A program made the position numbers and the translations under genes. Of a DNA stretch of 64,000 bases, positions 17,434 through 26,459 are shown piece after piece. This DNA comes from an uncultured Myxococcales bacterium (GTDB lineage: Bacteria > Myxococcota_A > UBA9042), in contig CAIYBN010000040.1 of NCBI GenBank assembly GCA_903924465.1, positions 93,481-157,480 on the forward strand, in the 5' to 3' direction. Position 1 is the first letter of the stretch. Each line of letters starts with the position of its first letter. Below the pieces are notes generated by a model. That model was given only the letters and a program-made list of their open reading frames with translations, was not told the DNA's origin and did no database searches.

Positions 17434-18816
17434 ATGGCTCCGACTGCGATTGCCAGCGACGACGAACTGGAACTGCTGGAAGGCTTTGACGGCGATGACG
17501 CGTCGCTTTCCGAGCAGACCCGTATCCAAGCGCCGACGACGATGCCCAAGGGCGAAGCGGCGCTGGTGCCCGTGCCCGTCGGCATGGATTGGCCGCTGTT
17601 CGCGACGATTGTCAGCCTGATGACGGTCGGCCTGATCATGGCGTATTCGGCGTCGGTCTGGCTGGGCCTGCACAACTTCAACGGCGACGACACGCACTTC
17701 CTGCACAAACACATCGCGCATCTCTGCGTGGCAGTCTTCGTGCTGCTGGTGGCGATTCGCATGCCCTACCAGCTTTACCGCAAAGTGGCGTACCCGATGC
17801 TCGGCCTGGCGATCGTCGGCCTGGTGGCGGTGCTGGCATTCGGCAAGGTCGTCAACAACGCGCGCCGCTGGCTGGTGATCGGTGGCTTGCCGATGCAAGT
17901 CGCGGAATTCGCCAAGTTCGCTTTCGTCATCTATCTCGCCCACGCGCTGACCAAGCAGATTTCCCGACAGAACGCCCACAAGTTCTCCGTCGGCTTCCTG
18001 CCGCACGCGTTTGTCTGGATGATCGCCTTCGGCCTGCTGATGAAGGAGCCCGACCTCGGCAGCGGCATCGTGCTGGCGATCCTGCTCTTTGCGATGACGT
18101 TCATTGCCGGCACCAATTTCGCCTACATCTTCGCCATCGGCGGTGTCGGTCTGGCCGGTCTCGGCCTGTTCATCGCCTACAACCCCATGCGTTTCCGCCG
18201 CATTCTGGCGTTCCTGCACCAGCTTTTATCCGTCATGGGCATGGAAGCGCTGCCGCAGGAGATGATCCGCGGCGCGTCGTACCAGTGGTTCAACGGTCAC
18301 CTTGCGGTCGCGACCGGCGGGCTGTTTGGCAAAGGACTTGGCCTGTCCGTGCAGAAACTGGGCTTTGTGCCGGAAGCGCACACGGATTGGGTCTTGTCGA
18401 TTATTGCTGAGGAATTCGGGCTCATCGGCGTGGCGCTTATCGCACTGGCGTTCATCTTCTTCATCCGCCGCGGACTGCGGATCGCGTTGCGCGCCCGCGA
18501 CGAATTCGGTCGCCTGCTGGCGTCCGGCATCACGATCCTGTTTGGCACGCAAGCCGCCGTGAACTTCGGCGTCGTCATGGGCACGCTGCCAACCAAGGGC
18601 CTGACCTTGCCGTTTGTGTCGCACGGCGGGTCGTCGCTCATCGTGCTGGCATTGGCGGCGGGCGTGTTGCTCAACATCGGCCGAGGCGGCAATCCCGACG
18701 CGGAGCTGACGCTGCCCAAGTTACCGCGCTGGTTGCGTCGCGAAACCGCGCCGGCCCGGACTGGCAACACCCGCGTCATCGTGCAACAAAATCGCGGGAC
18801 GGAGGTCAACCGGTGA
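17434..18816 (+). CDS. ftsW: Lipid II polymerase FtsW (SEDS family)
   Basis: This 460-aa integral membrane protein of the SEDS family polymerises lipid II into septal glycan with FtsI. A hydrophilic, acidic cytoplasmic tail of about 50 residues precedes the first helix. Family segments include MAYSASVW, the NNARRWLVIG loop, MKEPDLGSG, AHTDWVLSIIAEEFGLIG and the final GLTLPFVSHGGSS. Gene position between mraY and murG distinguishes it from RodA. GAGG lies 6 nt before the ATG, and the stop overlaps the murG GTG. Confidence 0.95.
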   Translation: MAPTAIASDDELELLEGFDGDDASLSEQTRIQAPTTMPKGEAALVPVPVGMDWPLFATIVSLMTVGLIMAYSASVWLGLHNFNGDDTHFLHKHIAHLCVAVFVLLVAIRMPYQLYRKVAYPMLGLAIVGLVAVLAFGKVVNNARRWLVIGGLPMQVAEFAKFAFVIYLAHALTKQISRQNAHKFSVGFLPHAFVWMIAFGLLMKEPDLGSGIVLAILLFAMTFIAGTNFAYIFAIGGVGLAGLGLFIAYNPMRFRRILAFLHQLLSVMGMEALPQEMIRGASYQWFNGHLAVATGGLFGKGLGLSVQKLGFVPEAHTDWVLSIIAEEFGLIGVALIALAFIFFIRRGLRIALRARDEFGRLLASGITILFGTQAAVNFGVVMGTLPTKGLTLPFVSHGGSSLIVLALAAGVLLNIGRGGNPDAELTLPKLPRWLRRETAPARTGNTRVIVQQNRGTEVNR

Positions 18817-19943
18817 TGGCCAACGTCGTCAACCAGTTGCGCAAGATCGTGCTCGCAGGCGGTGGCACGGGCGGGCACGTGACGCCCGCGCTTGCGCTCG
18901 CGGACGCGTTTCGCGCCCAAGTGCCCGGATGCGACGTGCTGTTCATCGGCACGCCGCAAGGCATGGAAGCGACGCTGGTGCCCAAGCGCGGCTGGCGCAT
19001 CGAGACGGTGCCGGGCTCGCGCCTGGTGGGTGGCGGCCTGCTGGGCAAGTTCAAAGGTCTGCGCAACCTGCTGGCGGGCATCCTGGCGGCGCGGCGGATC
19101 CTGCAGCGTGAAAAGCCGTCGCTGGTCATCGGTGTCGGTGGCTACGCGTCGGGTGCAGCGCTCCTCGCCGCGCGCAGTCTGGGCATTCCCACGGCGGTCC
19201 ACGAGTCCAATGCCGTGCCGGGCCTGACAAATCGCGTGCTCGGCGCGCTGGTCGATCGCGTCTACCTCGGCTTTGCTGCGGCGCGGGGCGACTTCCCGCG
19301 CGACTCCGCGCTCGTCTCGGGCAATCCGGTGCGGCCAGAAATTCGCCGGGTGGGCGGCCTGCGGCAAGCCATGGTCGAGCATCCCGTCGAACAAGCGCCT
19401 CGGCACGTGCTCGTCGTCGGTGGCTCACAAGGCTCGGAGTTTCTCAATGAGCACGTTCCCGGGCTTTTGGCGGCGCTGCACGAACTCGGTGTGACCGTGG
19501 AAGTGCGCCACCAAGTGGGCAAGCTGGACGCGGCGCCGGTAGCCGCGCGCTACACCGATCAGGGCCTGACGCATACCGTGGACGCGTTCATTGACGATAT
19601 GGCCGCGGCCTACGCCTGGGCGGACTTTGCCATCACGCGCTCCGGCTCCGGGACCGTCTCTGAGCTGGCGGCGGCCGGCCTCCCCGCGCTTTTGGTGCCC
19701 TTTCCGCACGCCGCGGGCGATCACCAAGCCGCCAACGCCAAAGCGTTTGCCGACGCGGGCGCTGGCTCCTGGGTACGGCAGGAGCAATGGAATGAAGCGC
19801 GCTTGGCGCAGAACTTGAAGGATTTGCTGACCCATCCGACGAAGTGGCAGGCCGCTTCGGACGCAGCCCGGCAGATGGCTGGTCGCGACGCGGCGCTTGC
19901 AGTGGTGGAAGATTGCCAGGAATGGCTGGGGGCGCGCGGCTGA
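18813..19943 (+). CDS. murG: Undecaprenyl-PP-MurNAc-pentapeptide GlcNAc transferase MurG
   Basis: MurG adds GlcNAc to lipid I to form lipid II at the inner membrane face (GT28, GT-B fold). The N-terminal GGGTGGHVTPALALADAF loop, GVGGYASG, HESNAVPGLTNR, the VVGGSQGS hinge and ITRSGSGTVSELAAAGLPALLVPFP are all present. The length is 376 aa. GTG 18813 overlaps the ftsW stop (GTGA), with GGAGG 7 nt upstream; ATG 18816 is next. murC, murB and ddl usually follow but are missing, and ftsQ begins 18 bp later. Confidence 0.95.
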   Translation: MMANVVNQLRKIVLAGGGTGGHVTPALALADAFRAQVPGCDVLFIGTPQGMEATLVPKRGWRIETVPGSRLVGGGLLGKFKGLRNLLAGILAARRILQREKPSLVIGVGGYASGAALLAARSLGIPTAVHESNAVPGLTNRVLGALVDRVYLGFAAARGDFPRDSALVSGNPVRPEIRRVGGLRQAMVEHPVEQAPRHVLVVGGSQGSEFLNEHVPGLLAALHELGVTVEVRHQVGKLDAAPVAARYTDQGLTHTVDAFIDDMAAAYAWADFAITRSGSGTVSELAAAGLPALLVPFPHAAGDHQAANAKAFADAGAGSWVRQEQWNEARLAQNLKDLLTHPTKWQAASDAARQMAGRDAALAVVEDCQEWLGARG

Positions 19944-19961
19944 AAAGTCGGCGGAATCGCT

Positions 19962-21110
19962 ATGGACATGCGCAACAGCAACAAACGACAGACCAAGGTG
20001 CGCAACGTGCGCAACGCCCGCAACGTCACCTGGCGGCAGCGGCTCGAAGGCTGGCGGGCGGCGTGGCAGGAACGCCAAACCCAACGCGCCGCGCGCGCGG
20101 AACTCGCCGAGGAAAATGAGCGCCCGCGCGTTCCTTGGGTGAAGATCCTGGGCGTGCTGGCGGCGGTCGCGTGCGTCACACAGCTGGTCTATGCGGCCGG
20201 CAACTTTGAGCAATACACCGTCAGGACGCAGCAGTTTCACGTCGCCAAATTTGAAGTCACCGGCCAACGGCGCGTCGATCGCCAGGCGATCATCGATGCT
20301 TCCGGCGTCAAACCCGGCGCGTCGCTGACGTCGCTGGATCCGGTCGTGGTGCAGCGCACCGTGGAAGCGTTGCCTTGGGTGCGGACCGCGCGCGTGGAGG
20401 CGCAGCTGCCGTCGACGCTGGTGATCCGCGTGGCGGAGTACCAGCCCTTTGCGCTGCTCCTGAGCGACACCGGCAAGCTGTTGCTGGTCGATCGCGGCGG
20501 CTTTGTCTTCAAGCAGGCGGACGCGGGCGAAGCGATCGACCTGCCGATCATCACGGGCTTGAGCGCTGGCCTGTCGCGCGACGTGCCGGTAGTGGACCAA
20601 CGGGCGGCGAAGGACAACGCGCCGCAGACGGCGAAGGAGACGCCGACGCAGCGCCGGCTGAGCGACCTGCTGCGGCTCATCGACGCGCACGCCGCGAGTC
20701 CGCTGGCGGCGCGGTTCCCGCTGTCGGAAGTGCACTGGGATCCGGTGCTCGGCACGACGCTGATTTCGGCCAATGATGGCTCGGAAGTGCGCCTGGGCCA
20801 TGCGCTGGAGACCGACCTCGGCCGGGCGTTCCTGCTCGTGGGCCGCTTGCTCGATCGCATCGATCGCCGCGGCGAATGGCTGCAATACGCGCTGATGGAC
20901 GACGACGTGCGGCAGGATCGCGCGGTCATTCGCTCGCTGCCACTGCCGGAGAAGCCAGCGGATGAACTGACGCACGCGGGCACGCCGGTACAGGTGGGCG
21001 CACCGGCACCGGCGCGTCTGCCCAACGGTCCAGCGGCGGCGGACAAAGACGGCAAGGCGGCCAAGGCAACGACGGTGAAGTTGCCCGGCGACGATAACCA
21101 GGACGACTAG
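19962..21110 (+). CDS. ftsQ: Cell division protein FtsQ
   Basis: This 382-aa bitopic protein has an Arg-rich cytoplasmic tail of about 57 residues, a span around 58-80 (VKILGVLAAVACVTQLVYAAG) and a POTRA domain starting HVAKFEVTGQRRVDRQAIID. The FtsQ-type beta domain follows, with LPWVRTARVEAQLPSTLVIRVAEYQPFAL. The C-terminus is a long Ala/Pro/Lys-rich extension (from about 330) of unknown role. FtsQ recruits FtsL/FtsB and FtsWI to the septum. The tail is basic and could contact nucleic acid, but this is speculation. It lies between murG and ftsA. Confidence 0.9.
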   Translation: MDMRNSNKRQTKVRNVRNARNVTWRQRLEGWRAAWQERQTQRAARAELAEENERPRVPWVKILGVLAAVACVTQLVYAAGNFEQYTVRTQQFHVAKFEVTGQRRVDRQAIIDASGVKPGASLTSLDPVVVQRTVEALPWVRTARVEAQLPSTLVIRVAEYQPFALLLSDTGKLLLVDRGGFVFKQADAGEAIDLPIITGLSAGLSRDVPVVDQRAAKDNAPQTAKETPTQRRLSDLLRLIDAHAASPLAARFPLSEVHWDPVLGTTLISANDGSEVRLGHALETDLGRAFLLVGRLLDRIDRRGEWLQYALMDDDVRQDRAVIRSLPLPEKPADELTHAGTPVQVGAPAPARLPNGPAAADKDGKAAKATTVKLPGDDNQDD

Positions 21111-21177
21111 GCACAAGCTCAGCGGACGAAAGGCACGGGTTCACAGTTTCAATATGCACGCAAAACGGGGGATTCAC

Positions 21178-22434
21178 ATGGCGCGGAAAGAAGAAATCAT
21201 TGTGGGGTTGGACGTCGGCACGCACAAAGTGGTGGCGATTGTCGGCGAGGTGAAGAGCGACGGCGGTATCGACATCATCGGCGTGGGCTCGTCAGCGTCG
21301 AACGGCATCCGCAAAGGCGTCGTGGTCAACGTCAACGAGACGATGGAAGCGATCCAGCGCGCCGTGCACGAGGCCGAGCTGATGGCCGGATGCACGGTGA
21401 ACGCGGTCTACGTTTCGGTGTCGGGCAAGGACTTGAAGTCGTTCAACAACCGCGGCGTGGTCGCGGTCCAGAATCGCGAAGTCACGGAGACTGACGTGCA
21501 GCGCGTGCTGGAAAACGCCAAGGCCGTGCAGATTCCCGCCGATCGCACGATTCTCCACACCGTGCCGCAGGAATTCCTGGTCGATGACAACGATGGTATC
21601 CGCTACCCCATCGGCATCAGCGGCGTGCGCTTGCAGGTCAACGTGCACATCATCACGGCGCTGAATTCCGGCGTGCAGAACGTGGTGCAGTGCGCCGAGC
21701 GCGCCGGTTTGCACGTGCTCAAGTCGTCGGCGGAAATGCTGGCGTCGGGCCGCGCGGTGCTGGAGGACGACGAGAAGGAGCTCGGCGTGGTGCTGGTCGA
21801 CATCGGCGGCGGCACGACGGACATCGCCATTTATCACAACGGTTTCGTGGTTCATTCCGCGGTGTTGCCTGTCGGCGGCGACCACATCACCAACGACATT
21901 GCCGTCGGCCTGCGGACGCCGAAAGCGGAGGCGGAGCGCATCAAGATCCAGCACGGCTGTGCGCTCTCGACGATGGTCACCGACGACGAAAACATCGAAG
22001 TCGCTTGCGTCGGCGGCCGGGAGCCGATCGTGCGCAAGCGCAAGCTGCTCTGCGACATCGTCGAGCCGCGGATGGAGGAAATCTACCGGCTCATCGAACG
22101 CGAGATCCAGGCGTCCAACTTCGCGGACGTGCTGGGCTCCGGCGTCGTCATCACCGGCGGCACCGCGCTGCTGCCGGGTTGCGCGGAATTGGGCGAGGAC
22201 GTCCTGGGTTTGCCGGTGCGGGTCGGCTATCCGCGTCAGGTCGGTGGTCTGCGCGACATGATCAATTCGCCGGTGTTTTCGACGGCGCTGGGTCTGGTGC
22301 TCCAGGGTGGAGACGACGAAAACGAAACCGCCAAAGACGCCGGCCGCACCCGCCGCGCTGCCAGCAAAGCCGCCAAGGCGGGCAACAACGGCATTTCCGA
22401 CCGCATCAAAGTGTGGCTGCGCGAAGTCTTCTAA
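21178..22434 (+). CDS. ftsA: Cell division protein FtsA
   Basis: This 418-aa actin-like ATPase tethers FtsZ to the membrane. ATG 21178 is chosen because GGGGG lies 6 nt upstream; ATG 21154 is in frame. Visible motifs are IVGLDVGTHKVVAIVGE (phosphate 1), a 1C domain around ASNGIRKGVVVNVNETMEAI, VLVDIGGGTTDIAIY (phosphate 2) and VVITGGTALLPG (adenosine). A basic linker leads to a C-terminal amphipathic helix, ISDRIKVWLREVF, the membrane-targeting sequence. Confidence 0.96.
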   Translation: MARKEEIIVGLDVGTHKVVAIVGEVKSDGGIDIIGVGSSASNGIRKGVVVNVNETMEAIQRAVHEAELMAGCTVNAVYVSVSGKDLKSFNNRGVVAVQNREVTETDVQRVLENAKAVQIPADRTILHTVPQEFLVDDNDGIRYPIGISGVRLQVNVHIITALNSGVQNVVQCAERAGLHVLKSSAEMLASGRAVLEDDEKELGVVLVDIGGGTTDIAIYHNGFVVHSAVLPVGGDHITNDIAVGLRTPKAEAERIKIQHGCALSTMVTDDENIEVACVGGREPIVRKRKLLCDIVEPRMEEIYRLIEREIQASNFADVLGSGVVITGGTALLPGCAELGEDVLGLPVRVGYPRQVGGLRDMINSPVFSTALGLVLQGGDDENETAKDAGRTRRAASKAAKAGNNGISDRIKVWLREVF

Positions 22435-22479
22435 GCCAACGCCACGTGCAGCACGCCACCCCAACTTACGAGGTCCATC

Positions 22480-23871
22480 ATGTTTGAATCCATCGAAATC
22501 GAATCGCCCACCGTGTTCGGCGCCAAAATCAAAGTCGTCGGTGTCGGCGGCGGTGGCGGCAACGCCGTCAACAACCTCATCGAAGCGGAGCTCGGCCACA
22601 TCGAGTACATCGCCGCCAACACGGATGCACAGGCGCTGGGTCGCAGTCGCGCCGGCACCAAGCTGCAGCTTGGCCAGTTGCTGACGCGCGGCTTGGGCGC
22701 GGGCGGCAAGCCGGAAATGGGTCAGAAAGCCGCGTTGGAAGACATGGAAGCGCTGCAAGCGGCAGTGGCGGATGCCGACATGGTGTTCATCACGGCCGGC
22801 ATGGGCGGTGGCACCGGAACGGGTGCAGCGCCGGTCGTCGCCCAGGCAGCCCGTGCTGCGGGTGCATTGACGGTTGCAGTCGTGACACGGCCGTTCGGCT
22901 TTGAAGGCGTCAACCGCAGCAAACAGGCGGAAGACGGCCTGCGCGAGCTGGCCGAACACGTCGATACGCTCATCGTCATCCCCAACGACCGCATCCTGAG
23001 CGTCGCGGACCGCAAGATCAGCTTCAAGGACGCGTTCAAGATGGTCGACGCGGTCGTCGTGGAAGCCGTTCGCGGCATTTCCGACATCATCCTGACGCCC
23101 GGCTTGGTCAACGTCGACTTCGCCGACGTGGTCGCCATCATGAAGGGCAAGGGCATGGCGTTGATGGGCACCGGTCGCGCTTCTGGCGACGATCGCGCGC
23201 GAGCGGCCGCCCGTCAGGCGATTTCCAGCCCGCTGCTGGAAGACGCCCGCGTGGAAGGTGCAACCGGTCTGCTGGTCGCCATCGCGGGTGGCGATCTGAG
23301 CCTCGCGGACATCAACGACGCCATGACGCTGATTCAGGAATCGGCCGCCGCGGAGACCAACACGATTTTCGGCGCCATCATCGACGAATCGCTGGGCGAC
23401 GACATCAAGGTGACGGTTGTGGCGACGGGTTTTGACCGCTTGCAGCAAATCCGTTCGCTGGACATGGTCCAGACGCTGACGCCGCGCGAGCGCCAGTTGA
23501 ACGTGCCCGCGCCGCCGCCGCCGACTGCCTCGTCGCTGCGGGTCACTGCGCCGCTCGAACTCACGGGCGTGCAGGACGTGCGCATTTACGCGACGGCGGG
23601 TCGTGGCGACCTGATGCAAACCGCTCACGCTGCGCCGCCGCCCCAGCAAACGCCGATGCAAGCCGCGCGCCGCCAGGGTAACGAAGGGCTGCCGATTGAC
23701 CTGGACGAGCCAGCCTACACCCGGCGCACGCCGTCCTATGGCACGAGCCACGCGCAGATTCAGCAGTCGCTGAACCAGAATCCGCTGGCCAAGCGCGAGC
23801 CGGTGGTCGGCAATCCGTTCGCGGGCGACGACGGTACAGAGATGGATCGCCCAGCGTTCATGCGCAAGTAG
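22480..23871 (+). CDS. ftsZ: Cell division GTPase FtsZ
   Basis: This 463-aa tubulin homologue forms the Z ring. It has VGVGGGGGNAVN near residue 20, the GTP-binding GGGTGTG at 109-115, NTDAQAL, and the T7-like stretch LVNVDFADVVAIM. A linker of about 120 residues rich in Pro, Gln and Ala ends in the conserved C-terminal peptide DRPAFMRK, which binds FtsA and other tethers. GAGGT precedes the ATG at 22480. It is the last classic dcw gene and is followed 12 bp later by a small membrane protein gene. Confidence 0.97.
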   Translation: MFESIEIESPTVFGAKIKVVGVGGGGGNAVNNLIEAELGHIEYIAANTDAQALGRSRAGTKLQLGQLLTRGLGAGGKPEMGQKAALEDMEALQAAVADADMVFITAGMGGGTGTGAAPVVAQAARAAGALTVAVVTRPFGFEGVNRSKQAEDGLRELAEHVDTLIVIPNDRILSVADRKISFKDAFKMVDAVVVEAVRGISDIILTPGLVNVDFADVVAIMKGKGMALMGTGRASGDDRARAAARQAISSPLLEDARVEGATGLLVAIAGGDLSLADINDAMTLIQESAAAETNTIFGAIIDESLGDDIKVTVVATGFDRLQQIRSLDMVQTLTPRERQLNVPAPPPPTASSLRVTAPLELTGVQDVRIYATAGRGDLMQTAHAAPPPQQTPMQAARRQGNEGLPIDLDEPAYTRRTPSYGTSHAQIQQSLNQNPLAKREPVVGNPFAGDDGTEMDRPAFMRK

Positions 23872-23883
23872 GATCCGCGCGCG

Positions 23884-24387
23884 ATGATGGAAGGCAATCC
23901 CCAGACGCAGCGCCGCATCGGCTTTGCCGTGCTCCTGGTGCTGACGGGCATCGTCGCGCTGGCGCAGATTGTGGGCGGCCGGCGGCATGACGACGATGGG
24001 ATTGACGCGGGTATTCGCGCGCTTGCCAGCGCCGCCAACGCGCCGGAGAGCGAACGCGCCGCGTATCTGGCCAACGCTGAACAGCGGTTTGCAGCGTCGG
24101 TAGGGACGGTCGTCGTGGAGCCACAGGCCATCGTCGGCCTGGAATTGACCGAGCACGTGGCGACGGCGCTGGGCACGCCGGATCCGAGCACGCCGACGCT
24201 TGCCACGCTGGACGAAACGCAAGCGGCCCAACACGCCCAAGCGCTGATGGCGCGCGGCAAGCCGGAAGCGGCGCTCGCCTATCTCGCGCGGCCTGAGGTG
24301 CGCGCGCGCGCCGGACGTGGCCTCGCGGTGCTGGCGCGGTTCGCCGAACGGTGGGTCCTGCTGAGGTCGAAGTTGCACGTGCCGTAG
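23884..24387 (+). CDS. Small bitopic membrane protein downstream of ftsZ, unknown
   Basis: I do not recognise this 167-aa protein. The N-terminal tail is short and charged, followed by one membrane span (GFAVLLVLTGIVALAQIVGG, about 13-32). The exported part is Ala-rich and helical, with a TPR-like tail (AAQHAQALMARGKPEAALAYLARPEV). It starts 12 bp after ftsZ, so co-transcription with ftsA and ftsZ is likely and a division-related role is plausible. Both ATG 23884 and 23887 are possible. Confidence 0.6.
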   Translation: MMEGNPQTQRRIGFAVLLVLTGIVALAQIVGGRRHDDDGIDAGIRALASAANAPESERAAYLANAEQRFAASVGTVVVEPQAIVGLELTEHVATALGTPDPSTPTLATLDETQAAQHAQALMARGKPEAALAYLARPEVRARAGRGLAVLARFAERWVLLRSKLHVP

Positions 24388-24451
24388 GCAAGCGACGTCA
24401 TCCAAGCGACGGCGGGACTGCGGAAACGGTGCAATGTTGTGGCCAAAACGC

Positions 24452-25423
24452 TTACTTGGTCGCTTCGGGCGGCAATCGCTTGCGCGCTTCGGCCGACTCC
24501 TGCGACATACGCTCCATCGCCGGCACGAGCGTCTCCCGCGCGACGGCGTCCAATTCCATCGCCTCGTCGGCTGCCAGCAGGCGCCAGCCTTTCGCCAAGC
24601 CCTGCACCGCCGATTGCAGTGCCGTCTCGCGATCCTGCAGCGCCTTGAGCCCCGACCACTCCTGCAGCGCGTGCCATTCGCCGTGCAGGAGGTCGGCCTG
24701 CTTGCTCAAATCCGCCATCAACCCGGTGGCCTTTTGATACTCAGGGCTCGGCGTTTGCAGGGTCATGCGCAGGAGCCGTTCCGCCCGCAGCAACGGCCGT
24801 TCCAGGCGCTCGGCGAACAGGTTCTCCCACTGCTCGCGCGCCGCGGTAGCCGACAGCGCCGCGATCGCGGTGTGATAAATCGCATGCTGCGCCACGTTCA
24901 ACTGGTCGAGCTTCTCGGCAACCGCCGCACGCAGCGCCGGGTCCTTGCCCGCTTCCTTCGCCGACTGGACGGCCTTGTTCGCGTCCCCGCTCGCAGTCTC
25001 CAGGCTCGCCAGCAGCGCTTTCTGCCGTTCTTCCCGCTGCGGATCAGCCTCGTCCTGCACGCGTTTGTAGACCAGCTCAAACCGCGCCAGCAGCGGAGAC
25101 ACCTTCTCGGCAATGTAGGTGCCGACCAGCGATTTCTCGTCATCGGTCAGCAGTTTCTCCACGGCGTCCGATTCCTGACGCTGACTGGCGACGTGCGTCT
25201 GGAACTCGGCGAGCAGCGCCTGCACCTTCGCGACGTCCATGCCGGGCGCCTCGGCCTGTTTGACCATCGCGCTCAGCCGGCTTGTCAGCTTGTCCACCGT
25301 CGCCTTGGCGCGGCGCAAGTTGGCCGAATCCGCCGCATGCACAGGCGCTGCTGCAGGCGGCTTCGCCCACGCCGGCAGGGCAAGCAGCAGGAACAGCGTC
25401 ACAATCAGGCTGGGCATCTTCAC
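24452..25423 (-). CDS. Exported helical coiled-coil protein, paralog of the next gene
   Basis: This protein of about 323 aa has a signal peptide (PSLIVTLFLLLALPAWA). The mature part is almost entirely charged Ala/Glu/Gln/Lys-rich helix with no Cys. A segment LERPLLRAERLLRMTLQTPSP and the tail GWRLLAADEAMELDAV align with the neighbouring gene (LEPKLQRVDRLLRLALLPPC and GWQKLAPDERQELAAL), showing tandem duplication. GTG 25423 is chosen because GAGGA sits 7 nt upstream; ATG 25417 and 25447 are alternatives. It follows purM and its paralog in one minus-strand unit. Function unknown; a periplasmic location is expected. Confidence 0.65.
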   Translation of the reverse strand: MKMPSLIVTLFLLLALPAWAKPPAAAPVHAADSANLRRAKATVDKLTSRLSAMVKQAEAPGMDVAKVQALLAEFQTHVASQRQESDAVEKLLTDDEKSLVGTYIAEKVSPLLARFELVYKRVQDEADPQREERQKALLASLETASGDANKAVQSAKEAGKDPALRAAVAEKLDQLNVAQHAIYHTAIAALSATAAREQWENLFAERLERPLLRAERLLRMTLQTPSPEYQKATGLMADLSKQADLLHGEWHALQEWSGLKALQDRETALQSAVQGLAKGWRLLAADEAMELDAVARETLVPAMERMSQESAEARKRLPPEATK

Positions 25424-25443
25424 ACGTTGTTCCTCGATCGCCA

Positions 25444-26430
25444 TCACGGGGCGAATTTCTGCTGCAACGCTTCCGCGCGTTCCATGAACTGATCCGTCGC
25501 CGCCGACACGGATTCTGTGACCAGCGCCGCCAATTCCTGCCGTTCATCGGGCGCCAACTTCTGCCAGCCCCGCGTGTCCAGACCGGCCACGGCATGGGCA
25601 AATCGCCCCTTGAGCGCTTCCAGCCCCGCGGCATCTGTGACTTGCGCCAGCTCGTCCACCAATCGGCGAGCGTCCGCGGCCATCTCGGCCACGGTCAGTT
25701 TTTCTTCTTCAAACGCCGCGCACGGCGGCAGCAACGCGAGGCGCAACAGGCGATCGACGCGCTGCAATTTTGGCTCCAGCGATTTCTGCGCTTCCTTGAA
25801 CAGGCGGTGCGGATTCTGGATCGCCGTTTCTTGCCGCACCGCTTGATAGGCGGCATTGCGCAAGCCACCCAGCTTCGCGGCCCGCTGCCGCACTTCTTCC
25901 CTTTTCGCCAGATCGCGGCCCGCCGCGCGTGCCAGCTGCTGCAGTGCTTCGGCGTCTGTCGCAAGCTTGGCGATCTCCGTGCGGAAACGCTCACCCGCCG
26001 GTCCCTGATCCGTACCCGCCCGCGGCTCGTCCTCGCCTTCCGCTGCCTGCTGCACAAGTTCCAGCGCTGCCTGCATCGCCTCCAGCCGCGCGCCGAGCTT
26101 CTCCCGACCGTAGTTTTCGCCCGCCGCCCGTTGCGCCACGTCCATCGCCTTTTGCAGCGATTCCATTTCCACTTCAGTCGCCTGCATTTGCCGCTGAAAG
26201 CGATGACCGATTTCCGTCAGCCGCTCCGCATCATCGCCCGCCGTCTTGACGTCGCGAATGAACTGGTCGACGACCGCGGCCGTCTTGTCCACCACCGCCT
26301 TGAGCTTGGTCAACGCTGCCGCATCCGGCGCCGGCGCCGCGGGCTTGCTCTTGGGTTTCCCCGCCAGAGCCGCGGACGGCACCGCCAGGATCGCGAACGC
26401 GATCACCAAACGCCAGGGTTGAGTCAGCAT
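25444..26430 (-). CDS. Exported helical coiled-coil protein, tandem paralog
   Basis: This 328-aa protein starts at ATG 26430 behind GAGGAA. The signal peptide is LTQPWRLVIAFAILAVPSAALA, followed by a Lys/Pro/Ala linker and long helices (TEVEMESLQKAMDVAQRA, EKLGARLEAMQAALELVQQA). The last third is similar to the downstream paralog. No catalytic motif is seen. It begins 29 bp after purM ends, so it is probably in the purM transcript, although no link to purine synthesis is evident. Such proteins can act as periplasmic spacers or chaperone-like factors, but nothing here proves it. Confidence 0.65.
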   Translation of the reverse strand: MLTQPWRLVIAFAILAVPSAALAGKPKSKPAAPAPDAAALTKLKAVVDKTAAVVDQFIRDVKTAGDDAERLTEIGHRFQRQMQATEVEMESLQKAMDVAQRAAGENYGREKLGARLEAMQAALELVQQAAEGEDEPRAGTDQGPAGERFRTEIAKLATDAEALQQLARAAGRDLAKREEVRQRAAKLGGLRNAAYQAVRQETAIQNPHRLFKEAQKSLEPKLQRVDRLLRLALLPPCAAFEEEKLTVAEMAADARRLVDELAQVTDAAGLEALKGRFAHAVAGLDTRGWQKLAPDERQELAALVTESVSAATDQFMERAEALQQKFAP

Positions 26431-26459
26431 GCTTTCCTCGCGACGTCCTGGCACTGCCA

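Noticed and set aside
21292..24405. 1037-aa minus-strand ORF across ftsA and ftsZ
   Set aside because: Lies opposite two unmistakable genes. The composition (His, Arg, Gln, Asp) is that of a reverse-strand shadow.
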